Below, piece after piece: positions 1 through 8,216 of a stretch of DNA of 64,000 nt (position 1 is the stretch's first letter; each line of letters begins with the position of its first letter). The notes below the pieces were generated by a model. That model did no database searches. It saw only the letters and a list, made by a program, of their open reading frames with translations, and was not told the origin of the DNA. A program made the position numbers and the translations under genes. This DNA is from Flavobacterium sp. DG2-3 (GTDB lineage Bacteria > Bacteroidota > Bacteroidia > Flavobacteriales > Flavobacteriaceae), in assembly GCF_030730925.1 (NCBI RefSeq), contig NZ_JAVAMB010000013.1, positions 1-64,000 on the forward strand. Direction: 5' to 3'.

Positions 1-477
1 AAAATCCCCCAAATCTGCCAAATCTGCGAGAGAAAAATTATTGACAAAAATTAAAAAGAAAAATCTGTGCTAATCTGCATAATCTGTGGCTAAAATTTAA
101 CCGCAAAGCACACAAAGAAAAAAGCGCAAAGTCCGCAAAGCTTATTTGCCACAGATTAAAAGAATTAAAAAAGATTTATTATCAATCAGCATGAAATATG
201 TTTTTTTCTCCCGCAGATTTGGCAGATCATGCAGATTTAGCTTTTAGCTTTATTTATAAAAAATCTGCGGAGATCTTTACTCAAGCAGAAAATCCCCCAA
301 ATCTGCCAAATCTGCGAGAGAAAAATTATTGACAAAAATTAAAAAGAAAAATCTGTGCTAATCTGTATAATCTGTGGCTAAAATTTAACCGCAAAGCACA
401 TAAAGAAAAAAGCGCAAAGTCCGCAAAGCTTAAAATAAACTTTGCGGACTTTGCGTAAATCTTAGCGCCCTTTGCGG
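1..477. repeat. Repeat-only intergenic region with a 144-bp direct duplication and a terminal hairpin
   Basis: No gene is visible here. Bases 1-144 recur at 289-432 with about two mismatches (offset 288), so a block of about 144 bp is duplicated in tandem with a related spacer. The unit is built from words such as aatctgc, aatctgtg and cgcaaag, which recur in other gaps of this window. From about 388 to 480 the sequence folds on itself: ttaaccgcaaag at the left pairs with ctttgcggttaa at the right, with gcaaagtccgcaaag pairing with ctttgcggactttgc inside. The hairpin ends on the stop codon of the two-component sensor that follows. Confidence 0.85.
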
Positions 478-3400
478 TTAAATACGTCCCTGAGAACTTT
501 TATATTCAGTCGGAGAAAGATTGTAGCACTTTTTAAATTCTTTACTAAAATGTTTTCTGTCATTAAAACCTACCATATACGTAACCTCGGCAACCGAATA
601 ACTGGTATTGGCCAATAAACTGGCAGCTTTCTTCAATCTCATATTTTTTATAAAACCTGCTACCGATTGATCTGTTAAGGATTGCACTTTTTTATACAGC
701 ACCGTTCGGCTCATTCCGATTTCGTTTACCAGATCGTTTACATCAAAGTCGGTATTGTCCAGATTGTTTTCTATAATTTGTGTTAGTTTCTTTAAAAACA
801 AACCTTCGGGAGTATTTAGATTTTCTTCCTGAACATCTGTAATAAAGCCTTCGCCAAATTTCTGGCGCATAATTTCTTTAGCCGATAATAGATTCGCAAT
901 TGTCAATTTTAATTCTTCAATGCTAAAAGGTTTCGAAATATAGGCATCGGCTCCAGTTGAAAGTCCTTCGATTTTGTTTAAAGTCGAAGATTTTGCCGTA
1001 AGCATAATTACCGGAATATGATTGGTGTTGAGGTTTGTTTTTAAAATCGTACACAATTCAAAACCATCCATTTCAGGCATCATGACATCGGTTACAATGA
1101 GATCCGGAATTTCTTTTTCCATAAATTCCAACGCACTCGATCCGCTTGTAAATTTCAGCACTCTGTAATCTGTATACAAAACATCATAAACAAACGAAAG
1201 CACTTCTTCATTGTCATCAATAACTAAAACTGTTTTTTTACTGCTGTCCAATTCTTCCGTAAAATCTCTGTCATAAACTTCAATTTCAGTTTTCACATCA
1301 GAAATCGGATTGGCATTTTCTTCTATTTTAACTGAATTTTCAACGATTTGAGATTTTTTAAAATGTTCTTTTCCTTTTTTCAGCTTAATCGAGAAAATGG
1401 TAGTAAAGTTAGGGTCTTCTTCTGTCTGAACCTTAATTTCACCGTGATGCAGTTCAACAATACTTTTGCTTAATGCCAAGCCAATTCCGCTTCCGAGATT
1501 TGCACTTCCGCGATCGTCCAATTGGAAAAAGTTTTTGAAGATTTTCTTTTTTCTGTTATCTGGAATTCCAATACCGTTGTCTTTTACTTTGATTTCGATA
1601 AAATCTGAATTGTCTTTTTGTTCAACCGCCAAAGTGATTTTTCCGCCTTTGCTTGTGAATTTAAACGCATTTGAGAGCAAGTTGTAAATCACTTTTTCCA
1701 TTTGGTTTTTATCAAAATAAATCAGCGCTGTATTGATATTGAGAACGAATTTATAATCGATTTTTTTCTCAACGGCAATACCCCGAAACGATTCGTAAAT
1801 ATCAAAACAAAACGAAACAATATCCTGCTGTTCGCAATAGATTTTCATGCTCCCTTTTTCGGCTTTTCTAAAATCCATTAATTCGTTGACCAATTTCAAT
1901 AATCGATCCGAATTGTTTTTAATGGTTTTGAGTTTATGCTCCATATTCGAACCCTTTTCTGCACCGCTTAAAAGTTCTTCAACTGGCCCGCTAATTAAAG
2001 TTAAAGGCGTTCTGATTTCATGCGAAACATTCGTAAAGAAATCCAGTTTCATTTTATACAATTCTTCTTGTCTTTCCTTTTCGACTTGATCCAAATAATA
2101 GGCTTGTTTTAACAATTCTCGATTTCTTAAAAAACGGAATAATAAAACAGAACCTGCAATTAATAATCCCAAATAGAAAATGTAAGCCCACCAAGTTCTC
2201 CACCACGGCGGCAGCATGGTAATTTTTAAAGTTTTAATATTCGGATTCCATTCTCCACCTCCATTTGAGGTTTTAATTTGAAGCGTATAAGTTCCCGAAT
2301 TTAAATTGGTCAAATTGATATAATGCTGCGAACCAATAATATGCCATTCGTCTTTATTGAACGAACTTTCCAATTTATAGGCATATTCATTTTTTTCTGG
2401 AGAAATAAAATTCATAGCACTAAATTCCAATCCGATGTAACCTTGATCGTGTTTCAACGTGATTTCGGAAGTTTCACTAATGCGTTTTTCCATCGAAACC
2501 TCTTTATTTCCGGGTCTAATTTCTTCGTTGTTTACAATAAGTTTGGTGAGAACGATTGGCAATTTGTCTTCGGTCTTAATTAATTTATGTGGTTTAAAAA
2601 CAATTAATCCGTTTGAAGAGCCAAAAACCAATTGTTTCGCATTGAGTTTTGTACTGCAATTATTAGAGAACTGTTTTACTTTCAAACCATCTTTAGAAGA
2701 AAAAGAAGTGATTTCAAAATCTCTGATATTTAAAACTGGTTTTACATTTTTGGTTCTAATTTTATACAACAGATTGTTGTCGCTGATCCAGATATTTCCT
2801 TCTGAATCTTCCAAAATACTTTTGATAGTTTCGTCTGTAAAACCCATCGAACGGTTAATTTCGAAAAATCGCCCTTTCTTTTCATCAAAAATAGTAACAC
2901 CTCCGCTTTCTGCGCCAACCCAGAATCGACCTTTAGAATCGGTAAACATTACAGTGAGACTATTATTCGAAAGTCCGCTTTTTGAACCTGTTTTGAAAAC
3001 TCTTGTAACCTGTTTCATTTTTTTATCGAAATAATTCAAACCGTATTGTGTGGCAATCCAGAGTCCATCTTTTCTGTTTTCGATAAAAGTGATGAAGTTA
3101 TCGCTAAGCGAATTTGAGCTTCCATCGGCCATGTAAATTTCGACTGTTCCGTCGGGCATAACTTTTTTCAGTCCGTTTCCGTTGGTACCAACCCATAAAT
3201 CGCCGTTATCCATTAGTAACGAAGTAATTGGGCGTTCTCTCTCTTTGGAATCCTTTCGCGAAAGCGAGATAAACTGAAAAGACTTACTGCTTTTATTGAA
3301 TTTGAAAAGTCCGTTGAAAGTTCCGCAATACAAATTTTGCGCGTCCTGATTCACCAAAGCCGTAATCATATTGACACTTTTGTCAAAATCATAACCTTCA

Positions 3401-4608
3401 ATCTGATAGGAAGCATTTGTATTGTTTTTAAAATCAAGATAATTCAGACCTCCACCGTTCGTTCCCACCCAAACCGAACCGTCATTTTCTCTAGCAACAG
3501 CATTTACAAAAGCGGTATTTAAACCAAAATTGGGTTTTACAACTTCTCGTATATTGGTAAAATTGGTATTGGTTTTCTGAAAAAAGTTGACTCCGCCTCC
3601 ATTTGTCCCGATCCAAATATCGTTATGACGGTCTTTTAAAAAACACTTTACGTCATCGTCTGAAAGACTGTAACTCTGCAGCGGATTGTGACCGTATTTG
3701 GTAAATTCGTTTCGGTCTTTTTTATAAACACACAAACCGTTTTTGGTCGCAAACCAAATCGTGTTGTTGTCAACTGCTGTAATATCATTTACCCAATTGG
3801 AACATAAACTAGTTTTCCCAGGTGAATTAACCAAGTAATTTTTTACGGTATTTTTATCTATATCAAATTTAAAAACGCCGTTGGCTTCGGTAGCAAACCA
3901 TAAATCGTCGTTTTTTTCTTTAATGATTTTCCAGACTTTCGATTTTAGTAAATCTTGGTTTTCAGCCAAAGCATTTGGAAGCGCTTTTTTCGAACCATTT
4001 TTAGGATCAAAACATTCCAAACCTTTTGCAGTTCCGACCAAAACGCCATAATTTTTATCATAAAACAAAGACAAAACCCTGCTTTTTCTAAATGGCGAAT
4101 TATGATCGTTTGAGATTTCTTCAAGTAAATATTTCTGTTTGTTTAATTTTTTGATTCCGCCAAAAGTTCCAATCCAGATTCGGTTTTCGTCGTCCTGAAT
4201 TAGTGACGAAATATAATTTCTTCCGCCTTTTATTTTCTGAACATCGACACGAAGAAAAGTTCTTTCGTTTTTGTTAAATAGATTCAGTCCGTTGTTGGTT
4301 CCAATCCAAAGCTGTCTTTCGTTGTCTTCCAAAATCACATTGACGTGATTGTTGCTAATACTGTTGAGAATGTCTTTGTTGTAAACGTATCTTAGAAAAT
4401 CATAACCATCGTAACTGATTAATCCGTTTGCCGTACCAATCCATATAAATCCTTTTTGGGTTTGATGGATACTGGAAATCATACTTTGCGAAAAACTCAC
4501 ATCGTAATCGATATGGTCAAAATACAAATCGGATCGCTGCGCCTTTGCCTCGAAAGAAATGGAAAGAAATACAATTAAACTTAAAAAGTAGATTCTGATA
4601 TGCTGCAT
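478..4608 (-). CDS. Hybrid two-component system sensor/regulator (HTCS)
   Basis: One-protein signalling system of the Bacteroidota glycan type, 1376 residues. A signal peptide (about 1-23) precedes a long periplasmic beta-propeller made of Reg_prop repeats with the recurrent phrase W(I/V)GTNGGG (about 30-720). A Y_Y_Y domain follows (about 730-796), then one membrane helix rich in W, L and I (about 808-830). The histidine kinase has its H-box at SHEIRTPLT (His near 862) and ATP-site motifs NLLSNAFKFT, DNGIGIP and GSGIGLALS. The receiver domain has the DD pair near 1130 and phospho-acceptor Asp in VTDVMMPEMDG near 1172, with the conserved Lys in SKPFS. A C-terminal AraC-type HTH (about 1265-1370) binds DNA. 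HTCS proteins sense oligosaccharides in the periplasm and activate polysaccharide loci. No enzyme or SusCD pair adjoins it; the nearest SusCD is about 4 kb away across unrelated genes, so its target is uncertain. Confidence 0.95.
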   Translation of the reverse strand: MQHIRIYFLSLIVFLSISFEAKAQRSDLYFDHIDYDVSFSQSMISSIHQTQKGFIWIGTANGLISYDGYDFLRYVYNKDILNSISNNHVNVILEDNERQLWIGTNNGLNLFNKNERTFLRVDVQKIKGGRNYISSLIQDDENRIWIGTFGGIKKLNKQKYLLEEISNDHNSPFRKSRVLSLFYDKNYGVLVGTAKGLECFDPKNGSKKALPNALAENQDLLKSKVWKIIKEKNDDLWFATEANGVFKFDIDKNTVKNYLVNSPGKTSLCSNWVNDITAVDNNTIWFATKNGLCVYKKDRNEFTKYGHNPLQSYSLSDDDVKCFLKDRHNDIWIGTNGGGVNFFQKTNTNFTNIREVVKPNFGLNTAFVNAVARENDGSVWVGTNGGGLNYLDFKNNTNASYQIEGYDFDKSVNMITALVNQDAQNLYCGTFNGLFKFNKSSKSFQFISLSRKDSKERERPITSLLMDNGDLWVGTNGNGLKKVMPDGTVEIYMADGSSNSLSDNFITFIENRKDGLWIATQYGLNYFDKKMKQVTRVFKTGSKSGLSNNSLTVMFTDSKGRFWVGAESGGVTIFDEKKGRFFEINRSMGFTDETIKSILEDSEGNIWISDNNLLYKIRTKNVKPVLNIRDFEITSFSSKDGLKVKQFSNNCSTKLNAKQLVFGSSNGLIVFKPHKLIKTEDKLPIVLTKLIVNNEEIRPGNKEVSMEKRISETSEITLKHDQGYIGLEFSAMNFISPEKNEYAYKLESSFNKDEWHIIGSQHYINLTNLNSGTYTLQIKTSNGGGEWNPNIKTLKITMLPPWWRTWWAYIFYLGLLIAGSVLLFRFLRNRELLKQAYYLDQVEKERQEELYKMKLDFFTNVSHEIRTPLTLISGPVEELLSGAEKGSNMEHKLKTIKNNSDRLLKLVNELMDFRKAEKGSMKIYCEQQDIVSFCFDIYESFRGIAVEKKIDYKFVLNINTALIYFDKNQMEKVIYNLLSNAFKFTSKGGKITLAVEQKDNSDFIEIKVKDNGIGIPDNRKKKIFKNFFQLDDRGSANLGSGIGLALSKSIVELHHGEIKVQTEEDPNFTTIFSIKLKKGKEHFKKSQIVENSVKIEENANPISDVKTEIEVYDRDFTEELDSSKKTVLVIDDNEEVLSFVYDVLYTDYRVLKFTSGSSALEFMEKEIPDLIVTDVMMPEMDGFELCTILKTNLNTNHIPVIMLTAKSSTLNKIEGLSTGADAYISKPFSIEELKLTIANLLSAKEIMRQKFGEGFITDVQEENLNTPEGLFLKKLTQIIENNLDNTDFDVNDLVNEIGMSRTVLYKKVQSLTDQSVAGFIKNMRLKKAASLLANTSYSVAEVTYMVGFNDRKHFSKEFKKCYNLSPTEYKSSQGRI

Positions 4609-4967
4609 AAACGAAATTTAATAAAATCCGAAAGATTTAACGTCAATAAACCTATGAAAAAAAATCAATGGAATTGACTGCAAAATAATGTTTATGCGAA
4701 AATTTAGGGTGGGAGTTTTTTCTTTTTAAGGGGTGTAGATGTACTTTATTGGCTGATTTTATTGAGAAGTTTTCAAAATCCGGAGGATTTACATATTTAT
4801 AGAACTAAGAAATACAAAACGCAATGCGACCCCGAAGGGGTCGTACCAACAATGGTGAAATTATATGCTATAAATGTTTGAACCTTTCAGGTTCATATTA
4901 TACCGAAAAAAACAATTGAATTTACTATCAAATAAGCGAATTAAATTTCATACTAAAATCGACCGAA
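4609..4967. repeat. Gene-free region with two short palindromes
   Basis: This gap of about 360 bp is AT-rich. Two GC-richer hairpins stand out. At 4827-4843, cgacccc and ggggtcg enclose gaa. At 4880-4894, gaacct and aggttc enclose ttc. The pair lies just downstream of the nucleosidase gene and upstream of the HTCS gene, which both run on the minus strand. No long T-run follows either hairpin on the minus strand, so they look more like a dispersed palindromic repeat than a simple terminator. The HTCS promoter should lie here, but I see no exact TAnnTTTG box for it. Confidence 0.6.
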
Positions 4968-5573
4968 TCATACTGTTTTTGCTTCTTCTTCAATCAATCC
5001 TAAAATTTTACCGTAAGTAATCGCGGCTTTATGTACCTGAATCGTCCAATCTTCTGCAGCATTATCATCGGCTCCATCAGAAATATACTTTAAGCATAAA
5101 AATGGAATATTTTCTTTCATGGCGATCATGGCTAAAGCATACGCTTCCATATCAACCACATTATACGCATCAGAACAATGTCCCATTTCGAAATTGTCAC
5201 CGGTTCCGCAGATTCCTTCTCGAAGATTATCCATCAATAAACCATATTCTAAAACGGGCGGTAAACCAGAAAGTGGCGTTTCATATAATTCAAAACCTAA
5301 GCCTCGAACGTCCATATCTCTTTGTACAAATTTAGTGCAGCAGATTACGTCGCCTTTTTGAAAACAACTGCTTCCCGCCGATCCTAGATTGATAATAACG
5401 GCAGGTTTTTTCTTTTGAATCTGTTTTGTCAATTCGTAAGCGGCATTTACTTTTCCGATTCCGGTAAATAAAACGTTTTGTCCTTTAAAAACTTCCGCCG
5501 CTTCAGATGGAAGTGCAAAGCAGAATACTATATCTTCAACAGCAAATGATGCTGTTTGGTTAATCTGTATCAT
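4968..5573 (-). CDS. Nucleoside phosphorylase/nucleosidase family protein (MTA/SAH nucleosidase-like)
   Basis: 201-residue member of the PNP/UDP phosphorylase superfamily. INLGSAGS (about 82-89) matches the phosphate/ribose-binding loop seen in this fold, VVDMEAYALA (about 149-158) matches the ribose-contacting Met-Glu segment, and YISDGADD carries the Asp that normally protonates the purine base. It is therefore expected to cleave the glycosidic bond of 5'-methylthioadenosine, S-adenosylhomocysteine or a related nucleoside in the cytoplasm. It is about 30 residues shorter than typical E. coli-type MTA/SAH nucleosidase, so exact substrate is unsure. It stands alone, divergent from the gene at 5758, with a TAnnTTTG box at 5596-5603 upstream of the ATG. 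Confidence 0.85.
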   Translation of the reverse strand: MIQINQTASFAVEDIVFCFALPSEAAEVFKGQNVLFTGIGKVNAAYELTKQIQKKKPAVIINLGSAGSSCFQKGDVICCTKFVQRDMDVRGLGFELYETPLSGLPPVLEYGLLMDNLREGICGTGDNFEMGHCSDAYNVVDMEAYALAMIAMKENIPFLCLKYISDGADDNAAEDWTIQVHKAAITYGKILGLIEEEAKTV

Positions 5574-5595
5574 GAATAATTTAATTTTCGGTTTA

Positions 5596-5603
5596 CAAAA
5601 ATA
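5596..5603 (-). promoter_or_regulatory. Candidate -7 box of the nucleosidase gene
   Basis: Read on the minus strand this is TATTTTTG, an exact fit to the Bacteroidota sigma-ABfr -7 element TAnnTTTG. It lies 23 bp upstream of the ATG at 5573. No convincing -33 TTG was found. Confidence 0.4.
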
Positions 5604-5695
5604 CGTTTAAAATTTTATGAGGCTGAAGCAATTATATAAAATCCAAAAAAGACGTTAAAATCTGTTCTGGATGCGGGATTTTGTTTTAGAAAAAA

Positions 5696-5703
5696 TACTT
5701 TTG
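5696..5703 (+). promoter_or_regulatory. Candidate -7 box for the caspase-like/AraC pair
   Basis: TACTTTTG fits TAnnTTTG and lies 54 bp upstream of the ATG at 5758. The upstream TTTTG at 5679-5683 is too close to serve as a normal -33 element, so the call rests on the -7 box alone. Confidence 0.4.
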
Positions 5704-5757
5704 TTAGAATCAGTATAAAAATAATTTCAATCTTTAAATAACAGAAAGAGAGACTGA

Positions 5758-6321
5758 ATGGATAATGAAAAATTTATTTTCTGCCTTGAAGGCGTCAAAG
5801 ATATAGACGATCACACACCTACTCATGTGGTAAAATGTCTGGAAGAATTGGCAATTGACCAAGGTATTTCTAGTATTCATAAAACCTGCGACACGATCGA
5901 GGGGCTTGAAGAAAGTTTGAATATTCTTCTTTATGAAGATCATAATTTTAAGGATTATGAAATCATTTATCTTGCCATGCCTGGACAGCAAAACAATATC
6001 TGCCTTCACGATTATTATTACAGTATTGAAGAAATTGCCGAATTGTTTGAAGGAAAAATGAAAGGTAAAATTATTCATTTTGCCAATCTGAAAGTCTTAG
6101 ATTTAAACGAAGAAGAAGCGCAGTATTTCTTAGACATTACTGGCGCTAGAGCAATTTCTGGCTATGGTTCGACTTACAATAAAATTGCCAGCTGCAGTAC
6201 TATTGACAAGGCTTTTTTTAGTTTATATCAGGAAAATGACAATCTGATTGAGGTTGTTGAAGATCTTTATGCCAAACATTACAATTTGTGCAAACTGCTT
6301 GATTTTAGATTATATTATTAA
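5758..6321 (+). CDS. DUF6642-like, caspase-fold-like protein apparently lacking its catalytic His and Cys
   Basis: 187-residue cytoplasmic protein without signal peptide or membrane segment. Its layout recalls a bacterial caspase-like (CHAT/C14-like) family I know as DUF6642: an Asp/Glu-rich opening FIFCLEGVKDIDDHTP, a first strand EIIYLAMPGQ (about 75-84), then GKIIHFANLKVL (about 106-117) and ITGARAISGYG (about 130-140). In the active-looking relatives I recall, the first strand ends in a His-Gly and the second in a Ser-Cys; here those places read MPG and ANL, so the dyad seems lost. The next gene, an AraC regulator, starts 2 bp after its stop, so the two are co-translated. Family assignment is from memory and the pseudoenzyme reading is inference. 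Confidence 0.6.
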   Translation: MDNEKFIFCLEGVKDIDDHTPTHVVKCLEELAIDQGISSIHKTCDTIEGLEESLNILLYEDHNFKDYEIIYLAMPGQQNNICLHDYYYSIEEIAELFEGKMKGKIIHFANLKVLDLNEEEAQYFLDITGARAISGYGSTYNKIASCSTIDKAFFSLYQENDNLIEVVEDLYAKHYNLCKLLDFRLYY

Positions 6322-6323
6322 AA

Positions 6324-7244
6324 ATGGAAAAGAAGCAGGCAGAGAAAATAAAGACCTATAGTCCAAAGGGATTTCGTGAGAAGTTTTTAGGAGAAGACAA
6401 TCCTATCCATTTGCTTTTCAAATCGAATTCTGATCATTTTTTTTGTCTGGAAATCGAAGAAATCATGCACATGCAGCATCCGGTGCCGCCTTCTAAACAT
6501 TCCTGTCATACGGTTATTTTTATTTCTTCGGGCCAGCATACTATGAAGTTGGGTTATCAGGAATATATCACGACTGATAACGAAATGATAATCGTTCCCG
6601 CTGGTCAGATTTTTTCGCTAGATAATGTCAATAATATTCATAAAGGATATATTTGCCAGTTTCATCCCGATATTTTAATTCGAAAATACGGCAGTCGCGA
6701 ACTGCTGAATGATTTTGATTTTTTAAAAATTTCAGGAAATCCTAAAATCAAACTTGCAGCAGAAGATATTGCGCCAATTACCAATATTTTAGAACGATTG
6801 AAAAAGGAATATTCTGAAACTACTGTTACCGATTTCAATATTGTGCAATCATATCTGATTACTTTGTTTTATGAAATGAATAAAAATGCGGTAAAAACTT
6901 CTAAAAGCATTTCGGCAGCGGAAGCCATTACAGCAAAATTCAAAGAATTGATTCATGACCATATCAAAACCCAACATCAGGTTAATTATTATTCTTCTTT
7001 ATTAAATGTCACCCCAAACCATTTGAATAAATGTATTAAAACCGTAACAGGAAAATCTGCTGTCAAATGGATTGACGAAAACATATTATTGGAAGCAAAA
7101 TATTTATTGTTCCAAACGACTCTTTCTGTAGGTGAAATCGCAACGCAAGTCGGGTTTGAAGATCAATCTTACTTTAGCCGTTTTTTTAAAAAAGCAGAAG
7201 GAATCTCTCCTATCCGATATCGAAAAATGATTGATAAGTCCTAA
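6324..7244 (+). CDS. AraC family transcriptional regulator
   Basis: 306-residue one-component regulator. The N-terminal half (about 40-150) looks like a cupin-type sensor domain, with the segment VIFISSGQHTMKLGYQEY and VPAGQIFSLDNV typical of AraC_binding domains. The C-terminal HTH_18 domain (about 200-303) ends with the signature VGEIATQVGFEDQSYFSRFFKK followed by GISPIRYRK. It presumably binds DNA and responds to a small ligand. Its ATG follows the stop of the caspase-like gene by 2 bp, so the pair forms a transcription unit and the regulator may control or be influenced by that partner. The inducer is unknown. Confidence 0.9.
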   Translation: MEKKQAEKIKTYSPKGFREKFLGEDNPIHLLFKSNSDHFFCLEIEEIMHMQHPVPPSKHSCHTVIFISSGQHTMKLGYQEYITTDNEMIIVPAGQIFSLDNVNNIHKGYICQFHPDILIRKYGSRELLNDFDFLKISGNPKIKLAAEDIAPITNILERLKKEYSETTVTDFNIVQSYLITLFYEMNKNAVKTSKSISAAEAITAKFKELIHDHIKTQHQVNYYSSLLNVTPNHLNKCIKTVTGKSAVKWIDENILLEAKYLLFQTTLSVGEIATQVGFEDQSYFSRFFKKAEGISPIRYRKMIDKS

Positions 7245-7305
7245 TTATTGATTATAGAATCCTAACAAATATGTCTTTGTTTTTCAGAAATTTGCTTCCT
7301 CAAAA

Positions 7306-7515
7306 ATGCAAACTATGATTTATGTTTTTAAAACTTCCGTTGATACTCAGAGCAAATTCGAATCGGCTTCTGCATTGCTAAATCAATTATTACCAGAGTC
7401 TCAATGGAATTTCGACCTTGAAGACTGTGATAATATCTTAAGAGTTGACAGCGAATTAAATGTCGCAGACCTGCTTCAAAACAATACGGTTTTTGAATGC
7501 ATCGAATTGGAATAA
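7306..7515 (+). CDS. Small conserved protein, possibly ferredoxin-like fold
   Basis: 69 residues, or 66 if translation starts at the internal ATG at 7315. The visible pattern is a hydrophobic strand MIYVFKTSV, a helix with SALLNQLLP, a strand WNFDLEDCDNILRVDS, a helix and a final strand ending ECIELE. I recognise this arrangement from a small Bacteroidota family, and it resembles the heavy-metal-associated beta-alpha-beta fold but without a CxxC metal motif. No function can be stated. It lies between the AraC regulator and the pentapeptide gene on the same strand, 25 bp before the latter. Confidence 0.65.
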   Translation: MQTMIYVFKTSVDTQSKFESASALLNQLLPESQWNFDLEDCDNILRVDSELNVADLLQNNTVFECIELE

Positions 7516-7540
7516 AATACACACGCCTTCTTATCATTAT

Positions 7541-8113
7541 ATGGAATCAAAATTATACCAAAACCGAACTTTCGAAACCATCGATTATTCGGAACAAAGT
7601 CTAGCAAATACCGAATTTGTAAACTGCGAGTTCCTTAACTGTAATTTTTCTAAAAGCGATTTAAGCCATAACGACTTTCTAGATTGCACTTTCAAAAACT
7701 GCAATATTTCTTTAGCCACATTACGAAATACTGGATTAAAAAACATCAAATTTATTGGGTGTAAATTAATGGGATTGGACTTTAGCGCCTGCAACAGTTT
7801 TTTATTTTCAATGAATTTTGATGATTGCATTTTGGAATATTCCACTTTCATTTATAAAAAACTAAAGAAAACCAATTTTATAGATTGCTCTCTAAAAGAA
7901 ACCGATTTCTCGAATACTGATTTATCTTTAGCGGTTTTTAAAAATTGTGATCTTTCTGGTGCCACTTTCGCAGATAGCATTCTAGAAAAAACCGATTTTA
8001 GAACCTCCAGAAATTATGCTTTTGATCCGTCAGAAAATAAAATTAAAGGCACAAAGGTTTCTCATACAGCACTTGCGGGTTTGCTCCAAAAATTTGATTT
8101 TTCCATCGAATAA
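7541..8113 (+). CDS. Qnr/McbG-like pentapeptide repeat protein
   Basis: 190 residues, with the start taken at ATG 7541; a longer frame back to 7460 overlaps the previous gene and lacks repeats. Nearly the whole length is pentapeptide repeats of the A(D/N)LXX kind (for example LNCNFSKSDLSHNDFLDCTF, DFSNTDLSLAVF, DLSGATF), folding as a square right-handed beta-helix. The C-terminal tail, DPSENKIKGTKVSHTALAGLLQ, resembles the dimerisation tail of Qnr and McbG proteins, which mimic DNA and protect gyrase and topoisomerase IV from quinolones or microcins. Length is close to Qnr (about 215) but shorter. Gyrase protection is inferred, not shown; many such proteins have no known role. Confidence 0.8.
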   Translation: MESKLYQNRTFETIDYSEQSLANTEFVNCEFLNCNFSKSDLSHNDFLDCTFKNCNISLATLRNTGLKNIKFIGCKLMGLDFSACNSFLFSMNFDDCILEYSTFIYKKLKKTNFIDCSLKETDFSNTDLSLAVFKNCDLSGATFADSILEKTDFRTSRNYAFDPSENKIKGTKVSHTALAGLLQKFDFSIE

Positions 8114-8154
8114 TTGTTCGTTTACATAAGGAAACTGAAACCGATATTAAAAGT

Positions 8155-8195
8155 AAAAAAGCGGGATCACAAACTAAATTGTGTCCCGCTTTTTC
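8155..8195. terminator. Bidirectional intrinsic terminator
   Basis: A long stem of aaaaagcggga and cacaa pairs with ttgtg and tcccgcttttt around a short loop, with one unpaired base per arm. A-run on one side and T-run on the other let it work for the pentapeptide gene on the plus strand and the beta-helix lipoprotein gene on the minus strand. Confidence 0.85.
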
Positions 8196-8216
8196 TATTT
8201 AATCAACCACGATTTT

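Noticed and set aside
1..477. CRISPR array
   Set aside because: The direct repeats are 144 bp long, occur only twice, and are followed by hairpins, not by short repeats with unique spacers; no cas gene is near.
2459..3034. 191-codon frame on the plus strand inside the HTCS gene
   Set aside because: Antisense of well-conserved beta-propeller repeats; a shadow frame.
5734..6078. 114-codon frame on the minus strand
   Set aside because: It is the antisense of the caspase-like gene; composition is that of a shadow frame (many Phe, Ile) and no family is recognisable.
7460..7540. Longer start for the pentapeptide protein
   Set aside because: It overlaps the preceding small gene in another frame and the extra residues do not fit the family; ATG 7541 is preferred.
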